The notes beneath the pieces are model-generated. The model made no database searches. It saw only the letters and a program-made list of their open reading frames with translations, and was not told the DNA's origin. Of a stretch of 64,000 nucleotides of DNA, positions 33,465 through 40,800 are shown one piece after another. A program made the position numbers and the translations under genes. This stretch comes from Trebonia sp963767685 (lineage in GTDB: Bacteria > Actinomycetota > Actinomycetes > Streptosporangiales > Streptosporangiaceae): assembly GCA_963767685.1 (NCBI GenBank), contig CAVYEZ010000001.1:62001-126000 (forward strand), written 5' to 3'. The first letter of the stretch is position 1. Each line of letters opens with the position of its first letter.

Positions 33465-34898
33465 CTAGCTGGTGGTGCGCCAGGCGGCGACGAGGTCTGC
33501 TGGTGCGTAGGCTCGGTCCAGGCCGTCGACGGCGAACCCGGAGCGGCTCACTCCGACCAGAGCGGCGTCAGCGCCACCGGGTACGTGGGCGCGCTGTTCG
33601 ATGAGGTCGGCGAGGTCGCGGCGGCCGAAGGGGCTTTGCTCGCGCCATTTGACCGATCCGGCGAGGGTGACCTTTCGCGCGTTCGGCCAGCGGTCGACGC
33701 CGACGAGGTCGACCTCGACGGTGGTGCTCCTTGTCCAATACCCACCGATGACCCCGGTCCCGCCTAGGTCCGGGTCATCGAGCACCAGCCGCTCGACTGA
33801 CGCGCGGATGATCAGCTCGATGGCCCGGCCCTGGAATTCTGGCCAGGAGCCGCGGACCCGCGCCAGCGCTAGGTCTGGCCGGCCGCGCGCGATGTCCGGC
33901 AGGGACGGCTCGATGAACCGCAGCCAGAAGCGGAGGTATGAGTCGGCGACCCGGTAGCGCGGGTCGTTCCCGGACTTCAGCGACACAGGACGATCCGCGC
34001 TGACGGCCCGCTTGACGGTGGTGAGCACCTCAAGCGAGCGGGCAAGCTGCTGCTCACCGATCCCGAAGCGTGCGCTGATTCCCTTGAAGGTGCGCTCACC
34101 CGAGCCGATCGCGCCGAGCACGCGGCTTGCCTGGAGGTCCGGCGGGAACTCCGCCGTCAGGATGTTGCGTCCGACGTCGATCAGCTCGGAGTTCTCATCG
34201 GCGAGCTGCCGCCGGAGGAATGCCATCGCATCTGGCGCGCCGCGCCACTCCGCGCACAGGCGCGGGTAGCCGCCGGTGAGCAGCTGGGCGTCGATCGCGG
34301 TTACCGGGTCGTCCACGGCGGTCATCCGGGCGGTGTCGCCAAGTTCAAAGGGGTTGACGACCAACTCTCTGACCCGGCCGAACAGCGGCCGTTCGTAGGT
34401 GCTGAGCGCCTCCATGACGGAGATGTCTGATCCGATGAGGATGAGTAGCACCGGCTTGCGTTCGAAGACCCGGTCCCATGCCACCTGCAGCGCACCCTCG
34501 AGGTCCGGGCTGGACCCGCACAGCCACGGGAACTCGTCGAGGACGACGATTGCCGGGCCGTCGTCTGGCAGGGCGGCGGCGAGGAGTCGCAGCGCCCCGG
34601 TCCAGTCTCCGGGGGCCACGCCGTCGAACAGGCCCGCGCCCGGCAGTGACGACCCGGCCGCCTCCCGCGCGAACCGCGCCAGTTCCGCCCCCGCTTGGGC
34701 CAGCCGGGCCCCGGTGAAGAACAGTTGCGGCAGGCCAGTCCGGTCGGCGAACTCGGTCACCAGCCGCGACTTGCCAGCCTGCCGCCGGCCCCGGATGCTG
34801 AGCAGCCGTCCGTGGCCGTCCTCGGTCACGGTATCAAGGTGCCGTTGGAGCCGAGCCATGTCGCGGTCTCGCCCGATGAACTGCAGCGGAGAAGCCAT
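33465..34898 (-). CDS. AAA ATPase with DUF234-like C-terminal domain
   Basis: A 477-residue protein. It has Walker A GRRQAGKS (37-44), Walker B IVVLDEFP (D121-E122), a helical lid and a winged-helix region (SARFGIGEQQLARSLEVLTTV). The C-terminal DUF234-like nuclease-fold domain carries VEVDLVGVDRWPNARKVTLAGSVKWRE. It belongs to the archaeal-type ATPase group (MoxR-unrelated STAND-like), whose role may be DNA-associated but is not settled. Three GTTACTAA-type sites lie directly upstream (34919-34957), suggesting dedicated control. Confidence 0.85.
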   Translation of the reverse strand: MASPLQFIGRDRDMARLQRHLDTVTEDGHGRLLSIRGRRQAGKSRLVTEFADRTGLPQLFFTGARLAQAGAELARFAREAAGSSLPGAGLFDGVAPGDWTGALRLLAAALPDDGPAIVVLDEFPWLCGSSPDLEGALQVAWDRVFERKPVLLILIGSDISVMEALSTYERPLFGRVRELVVNPFELGDTARMTAVDDPVTAIDAQLLTGGYPRLCAEWRGAPDAMAFLRRQLADENSELIDVGRNILTAEFPPDLQASRVLGAIGSGERTFKGISARFGIGEQQLARSLEVLTTVKRAVSADRPVSLKSGNDPRYRVADSYLRFWLRFIEPSLPDIARGRPDLALARVRGSWPEFQGRAIELIIRASVERLVLDDPDLGGTGVIGGYWTRSTTVEVDLVGVDRWPNARKVTLAGSVKWREQSPFGRRDLADLIEQRAHVPGGADAALVGVSRSGFAVDGLDRAYAPADLVAAWRTTS

Positions 34899-34918
34899 AT
34901 CCAGATACTAGCATTAAA

Positions 34919-34957
34919 GTTACTAACATCGAAGTTACTAACATCAGTATTAGTAAC
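34919..34957. promoter_or_regulatory. Three-site operator upstream of the AAA/DUF234 ATPase
   Basis: GTTACTAAC occurs at 34919-34927 and 34934-34942, and the inverted form ATTAGTAAC at 34949-34957. The second and third form an 8-base inverted repeat (GTTACTAA/TTAGTAAC). The start-to-start spacing is 15 bases. This AT-rich patch is bounded by the ATPase start and the stop of the next gene. Confidence 0.7.
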
Positions 34958-35494
34958 TTAGAGCGTCGGGCCGGGCGCATCGAGAGCGTCGTCGTCCGCT
35001 CCCTCGCGCTCGTGCAGTTCCCGCCGCCGTCCCCAGGCTGCGAGGAACCGCATGCCGATTCCGAATCCGATCGCATAGCCGACAACATCCTCTATGGCGC
35101 CAGGCCAGCTGTTGTCAGTGTGGCCGTGGCCCCCCCATGTGTAGCGGTTGAACACGTAGAACAGGACACCGAAGACGAGGGACCCCGCCACCAGTCGGGC
35201 GTAGTTCGTGGTGCGCGGCGCCCGGACGTCGACGCCCTTGCGGCGGGCCACCCACCCGGCGTAGGCGCTGGATCCGAGCGCGATGGCGAAGAACACCGTC
35301 ACGCACGGCCCGTAACGGGTGGGGTCGATGTTGTTGAAGATGAAGCCGGCGGCGACGTTCAGCACGACCACCAGGTACAACGTGCGCGCGGACACCTGGC
35401 CCCACACCGCCACCTGCCGCTCGTCGCCCCACGCCGCGCCGTCCTGCTCGTCGCGCCCGCGCAAGCGGGAGGACGTCTGCCTGATCTGCATCAC
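34958..35494 (-). CDS. Membrane protein paired with an XRE regulator
   Basis: A 178-residue protein with four hydrophobic segments (LYLVVVLNVAAGFIFNNID; VTVFFAIALGSSAYAGWVA; LVAGSLVFGVLFYVFN; IEDVVGYAIGFGIGMRFLA) and charged ends. It follows the XRE gene with a GTGA overlap. An XRE regulator plus small membrane protein is a recurring actinobacterial and firmicute pair, the membrane protein often being the regulated partner. Function unknown. The start is GTG at 35494, or the ATG immediately after. Confidence 0.72.
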   Translation of the reverse strand: MMQIRQTSSRLRGRDEQDGAAWGDERQVAVWGQVSARTLYLVVVLNVAAGFIFNNIDPTRYGPCVTVFFAIALGSSAYAGWVARRKGVDVRAPRTTNYARLVAGSLVFGVLFYVFNRYTWGGHGHTDNSWPGAIEDVVGYAIGFGIGMRFLAAWGRRRELHEREGADDDALDAPGPTL

Positions 35495-35745
35495 GAAAAC
35501 TCCTTCACCTCATACGGGGGAGTGCTTGCTTTGTCCGAAGACCCGAACAGTGTTTCGACGGTCACGCCCAGGTGATCGCAGATCGCCAGGGCCAGGTACA
35601 CCGACGGCGCATAGTCGCCGGCCTCGATCGCCACGATGGTCTGCCGGGCCACCCCGACCGCCTCGGCGAGCTGAGCCTGGGTCAGTTCCGCGAGCAGCCG
35701 CGCCCGCCGCACCCCGTTACGCCGTCCCGCGGCTGATGTCCTGCC
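35491..35745 (-). CDS. XRE-family helix-turn-helix regulator
   Basis: An 84-residue protein dominated by an XRE domain (VRRARLLAELTQAQLAEAVGVARQTIVAIEAGDYAPSVYLALAICDHLGVTVETLFG), a short stand-alone Cro/CI-like regulator. I place the start at the GTG at 35745. A TTGACA/TACGGT promoter pair lies just upstream on the minus strand, with TGTCA/TGACA inverted sites beside it, consistent with autoregulation. A longer in-frame start at 35784 would include the promoter and is less likely. Confidence 0.8.
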   Translation of the reverse strand, partial: GRTSAAGRRNGVRRARLLAELTQAQLAEAVGVARQTIVAIEAGDYAPSVYLALAICDHLGVTVETLFGSSDKASTPPYEVKEFS

Positions 35746-35968
35746 CACAGCTAGGACCGTAAAGGCTACTCGACATCGTGTCAAGATTACGTGACATTAC
35801 GTCGGGTAGACCAGACATCGAACGAGGCCTGAGCAGGGCCGTCGCCCGATCCGCTAGTCGGCGCGCTGATCAAATGCTCAGGTAACTCAGAGAATGAGCA
35901 CCGTCCGGGCACAGCATCGATATATAGATTGCGTAACGGATAGGTGAAGGCGAGAGAAAGGGAGCATC

Positions 35969-36865
35969 GTGCCTGAGCTGCACACCCGGGTAGCGACCTC
36001 GGCGGACGGCACCGCTGTCGAGTACCTGAGCGCGGGGCGCGGGCCGGACGTCATCGTGGTCCCCGGGGTGCTCGCCATGGCCTCCGACCTGGCCGCCTTC
36101 GCTAAGCTGCTGGCCCAGCGGTTCACCGTGCACGTCGTGCAGCGGCGCGGCCGGGGCGGCAGCGGCCCGCAGGGCGAGCGGTACGGCATCGCGCGGGAAT
36201 GCGAGGACATCGAGGCGGTACGCGCCCGAACCGGCGCCCGCCTGATCTTCGGGCACAGCTTCGGCGGGCTCGTGGCCCTGCGAGCGGCGTGCGGCAGTGC
36301 GGCGTTCGACGCCGTCGCCGTCTACGAGCCCGGGATCTCGGTCAGCGGGTCGATGCCGCTCGCCTGGACCGACCGCGCCCGCCGGGAGGTCTCGGCGGGC
36401 GCGGACTTCGAGGCGCTCACCACCTTCGTCCGCGGGATCCGCCCCGATCAGACCAGGCGCGTGCCCCGCTGGCTGTCAAGGGTGGCCCTGCGGCGCGCGA
36501 TTCCCCGCGCCGAACTGCGGCAGAACCTCGAACTCCTGCCCCAGGCGATCAACGAGTACACCGAAGCCGGAGGCCTCGACACCAGGTTCGCGGACTACCG
36601 CGAAGTCGCCGCGGCCACCCTGATGATGCGCGGCAAAGGACGCGGCAGTAACCGGCACGCGGTCGCCGTCGCCCGGCTGGCCGAGACAATCCCCCATTCA
36701 GAAACCATGACCTTCCTCGACCTCGACCACGTCGCGCCGGAGAAGAAGCCCGGGCCAGTAGCGGATGCAGTGCTGCGGTTCTTCACCGCCCACGCCAAAC
36801 TGAGCAGCGGGAGCCGGCATCAAGCCGTGATACAGGCCGACCCCATGCCGGCGCTCGGTGCCTGA
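35969..36865 (+). CDS. Alpha/beta hydrolase
   Basis: A 298-residue hydrolase with the nucleophile elbow GHSFGG (S97), oxyanion loop near VVPGVLAMAS and a likely catalytic His (LDLDHVAPEKKPG). Family members hydrolyse esters, lactones or peptides; the substrate is unknown. GTG start at 35969 with AAAGGGAG upstream. The gene is convergent with the VOC gene, 9 bases separating the stops. Confidence 0.85.
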   Translation: MPELHTRVATSADGTAVEYLSAGRGPDVIVVPGVLAMASDLAAFAKLLAQRFTVHVVQRRGRGGSGPQGERYGIARECEDIEAVRARTGARLIFGHSFGGLVALRAACGSAAFDAVAVYEPGISVSGSMPLAWTDRARREVSAGADFEALTTFVRGIRPDQTRRVPRWLSRVALRRAIPRAELRQNLELLPQAINEYTEAGGLDTRFADYREVAAATLMMRGKGRGSNRHAVAVARLAETIPHSETMTFLDLDHVAPEKKPGPVADAVLRFFTAHAKLSSGSRHQAVIQADPMPALGA

Positions 36866-36874
36866 GGCGGCGGG

Positions 36875-37588
36875 CTAGTCCCAGCAGAGGCAGAACGGCT
36901 TGCCGGCCGGGTCGGAGTAGACCCGCCAGTTAACACCGCCGTAGGAGAGCGAGGTGGCGCCAAGTTTCAGCACCGCCGCCTCGGCCGCGTCGACGTCGTC
37001 GACCGTGACGTCGAGATGGACCTGCTGCGGGTACGCGGGGTCGGGCCACCGCGGCGCATGGTAGGGAGTTACCTGCTGGAACATCACTGGCATGGCCCCG
37101 TCCTCGCCGATCATCGCCATGCCCTCGCCCTCGTACGTGACGGGCTTGCCGAGGAGTTCCGCGTAGAACCGGCTCAGCTCCTTGGCGTCCGGGCAGTCGA
37201 GCATCACGCCCATGACGGTGGTCTCCTGTTTCGACGGGAACAGGCACAGGTCGAACGGGTGCCCGGCCGGATCGGCCAGCGTGTACCAGTTCTCGTTCTT
37301 GCGCAGCAGTTCGGCGCCCAGCCCGACCGCCTTCGCCGCGCCGGCGTCGAGGTCCGGCACGCGCAGGTCCAGGTGCGCCTGCTGCGGGTACGCCGGGTCG
37401 GGCCACCGCGGCGGTATGTGGCCGGGGCTGCGCTGGGCGGCGATGCGCCACCCGTCCCCGGTTTCCACCGTCATCCACTCGTCGTCGTCGGCGTCCTGCT
37501 CGGTCCAGCCGCCGAGGGCGGCGTAGAACGCGGCGAGCCGCCTTGTGTCGGATGTGTCGAGTGCCACCGCGCGCAACGTGCCGATCAT
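36875..37588 (-). CDS. Tandem VOC-domain (glyoxalase-like) protein
   Basis: A 237-residue protein made of two related VOC halves. Each carries RWPDPAYPQQ-H-D and ends in DPAGxPFxLC. The first half begins LRAVALDTSDTRRLAAFYAALGGW and the second VMGVMLDCPDAKELSRFYAELLG. Such proteins are often resistance or dioxygenase-like small-molecule binders; the substrate is unknown. The ATG at 37588 is the start closest to the domain. Confidence 0.87.
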   Translation of the reverse strand: MIGTLRAVALDTSDTRRLAAFYAALGGWTEQDADDDEWMTVETGDGWRIAAQRSPGHIPPRWPDPAYPQQAHLDLRVPDLDAGAAKAVGLGAELLRKNENWYTLADPAGHPFDLCLFPSKQETTVMGVMLDCPDAKELSRFYAELLGKPVTYEGEGMAMIGEDGAMPVMFQQVTPYHAPRWPDPAYPQQVHLDVTVDDVDAAEAAVLKLGATSLSYGGVNWRVYSDPAGKPFCLCWD

Positions 37589-37876
37589 CGGGCTCCCTCC
37601 GGGGTCACCGCTCATCATGCCCGACCCGCCGCGCCTGCACCCATGCGGCACTGGTTTCCCTCACAGGATGGATTTCTTGCTAGATCCCGCCTCAACGAGC
37701 GACCATTGTCAATAAGAGGGCACCAGCAAAAGAGGCCTCCTCGTCCGCTTGGGTCGCGGGCAGGCTGCTTTTCCACCCATGTTGCGCCTGGTACAAGAGA
37801 CAATGTCCGGACAGTGAGCACGGACGGACGGCGGCGGGGCGCGCGTGGCAGGGGTATCGGGTTCGGAGGCGCGCGC

Positions 37877-40800
37877 GTGCCAGGCTACGGCGACAACCAC
37901 GGGCTAGAAGCGGCCGTCCGCCGGGCCATCGGCAAGTGGCGCGACAGCCTCGTCAACCTGACCGGCACGAACCGGCTGCTGAACCTCAAGCCGAGCAAGA
38001 CCGGCATGCTCGTCATCGCCCGCCCGGAGCCGGCCGCAGTGCTCGCGGGAGTAAGGAACGGCCGTGCCTACAGCTTCCGCGCGCTCCAGGCGGACCCGCC
38101 CCCGGAACAAAGCACCCAGGGCCGGATTCACCTGGACGCCGACCGGACCCCCGACGACCTCGGCCGGATCCTGCGCGGCCTGTACCGCCGGTCGACCCAG
38201 GCCTACCTCGACCAGGGCCTCTCCGTCTTGTACCTGGCCTTCGGCACCCTCACCTGGACAGACGTCGACCACACGCCTTACCAGAGCCCGCTGCTCCTGG
38301 TCCCGGTCCGGCTGGAGGCAGCCGCCCCGGGAACGCTGCCAGTCCTCACGCCGACCGAAGACGACACCATCGTCAACCCCGCCCTCGCGCTCAAGCTCGA
38401 CCAGTTCGGCGTCACCCTCCCCGCCGCGGAAACGCTCGACGAAACCGAAGGCGAAAACGGCCAGGTCTTCCTCGCCAGGGTCCGCGCCGCGATCAGTGAC
38501 CACAAGGACTGGACGGTCACCGAAGACCTCACGCTCTCCTGCTTCTCCTTCGCCAAAGAAGCGATGTACCGCGACCTCCTCGACAACGAGGACCTGATCG
38601 CGGGTCACGACGCCGTCCGCGCCCTGGCCCTGGGCGCCGCACAAACAGCAGAAACAGCAGAAACAAGCGACCGCTTCGTCTTCGACGAGATCCCCGACCG
38701 GGACATCGACGAGAAGGCGCCCCCGGAGGAAGTGCCGCTGATCCTCGACGCGGACTCAAGCCAGCGCGCCTGCGTCGCCGCGGCCCTCGCAGGCAAGTCC
38801 TTCGTCATGGACGGCCCGCCCGGCACCGGCAAGAGCCAGACGATCGCGAACGTCATCGGCGTCCTGCTGCACGCCGGGAAGACCGTCCTGTTCGTGTCGG
38901 AGAAGGCAGCCGCCCTCGACGTCGTCCGCGACCGCCTCACCGACCGGGGCCTGGGCGCCTACCTCCTGGAACTGCACTCAGCGAAGGCCACCCGCAAGCA
39001 GGTCGCCGATGAACTCGGCCGCGCCCTGGTCACCGAGCCGGTGCCGCCGCGAACCTCCGGTGCCATGAACCCGCGCCTGGCCGCGATGCGCCGGGGCGAG
39101 CTCAACCAGTACGCCGAGGCGATGAACCGCAAGCGCGACCCGCTGAAATGGTCGCTCCACGACGTGCTCGGCCAGATCGCCCTGCTGCACGAGGTGCCGA
39201 CCGCGCCGCTTCCCGCCATCGACGCGGAAGAACTGACCGCCGAACGGCACAGCGAGATCCTGGCGGCCGCCCAGGTGCTGTCCGGCGCCTGGCGGCCGGT
39301 CCGGCAGGGGACCTCGTTCGCGTGGCGCGACGTTACCCAGCACGGCCCCATGGACTTCCTGCTGCAGCAGGCCCGCAGCGCCCTGGCGACGCTCTCCGGC
39401 CTCAAGGCATTCAACAGGGAACTCGCCGAAGCGACCGGGCTGACCCGCCCGTCCGACGCCCCCGCGTTCGCGGCCCTCCTCGATCACCTCGCGGCCAGGC
39501 CCGCCGTGGTCCCCGGCCCCTGGCTCACCGCGGACCGGCTGGCCCCCGTCGACGACGCCATCGCCCGGCTGGATTCCGTCCTCGCCGCGATCTCCGCCGC
39601 GACGGACGCGGCGACCCGCGCCGCCGGAACCGACTGGCAGGCCATCCCGCCGCCGGCCACGCGGCCGGGCCTGCCCGATCCCGGCGCCCTCTTCCCCCGC
39701 GCCCGCGACGTGAGCGCCCTGCGGGCCGGTGAGGTCACCGTCCTGGCCGGCCAGTTCCGCGACGATGCCGACCTGCTCGCGAACCGCGCCGCCGCGCTCG
39801 CTTCCCTCGCCGGAACGCTCGGGCTCCGGCCCCCGGTCTCCTTCGCCGCCGCCTCCGACCTCCTTTCCGTAGCGCGCCTGCCCGAGCTTTCCGTGCATCC
39901 AGAACGGACGTGGCTGACTCCGGACGGGTACCGCTCCGCCACGGGGGCGGCGGACGCCCTGCGCGCTGCCGCGGACACCCTCGCGGCCGCCGAAGCGGCC
40001 GCGCTGACCTACTACGCGCCGCCCGCGCTCAACGAGGACGCCGCCGCCCTCGGCGCGCGGCTGACCGCGCACCACGGGCTCGGCAAGCTGTCCGGCCGGT
40101 ACCGCGCCGACAAGAAGGCCGTCGCCTCGTTCGCCGCGCCTGGTGTCAGCGCCGAAGAAGCGCAACGGCACCTCGGCCTTATCGTCGCCGCGCAGGACGC
40201 GGCGCGATCGCAGGCGGCCGCGGAGCAGGCGCACGCACGGGCGCTCGGCGGCTATTACGCCGGCCGGGCGACCAACTTCACCGCGGTCGCCCGGGCCCTG
40301 GGCGTCGCCGAGACCGCGCTGCGCCTCGTCCGCGGCCAGGACACCGCCCTGGTCGCCGACTACCTCGCCAGCCCCCAGGACCCGGCCCTCGTGAACCTGG
40401 CCGCCGCTATCGCCCGGGACCTGCAGGCGTGGCGGTCCGCGCCCGGGACGCCTCCGGAACTGGCGACCGGCTCGATCGCGGACGCCATCGCGTGGCTGCG
40501 CGCCCAGCGTGAACTGCTGCAGGCGACCGCGGCGGTCACGACCACCGTCGGCGACGCGGTCGGCCGGCCGCTCACCGTGGGCGAGGCGCGCGCCCTGGTG
40601 ACGCTGCGCGACGCGGCCGACGCCGCCCACGGCCGGCTCGCGGCGAGCGCGGGCGACTTCGACGACCTTCTCGGCGGGCTCTACGCCGGGCGGCAGACCG
40701 ACCTGCCGGCGGTCAAGTACGCGTTCGCCTGGGCCTGCCGGCTGCGGGAACTCGGCGGCGGGAACGGCGCCGGGCCGCTCACCGAGGTCCAGGCCAAGGC

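Noticed and set aside
37016..37876. In-frame upstream extension of the helicase
   Set aside because: It overlaps the VOC gene in antisense, has unnatural composition and lacks a ribosome-binding site. The GTG at 37877 has GGAGG and fits the domain start.
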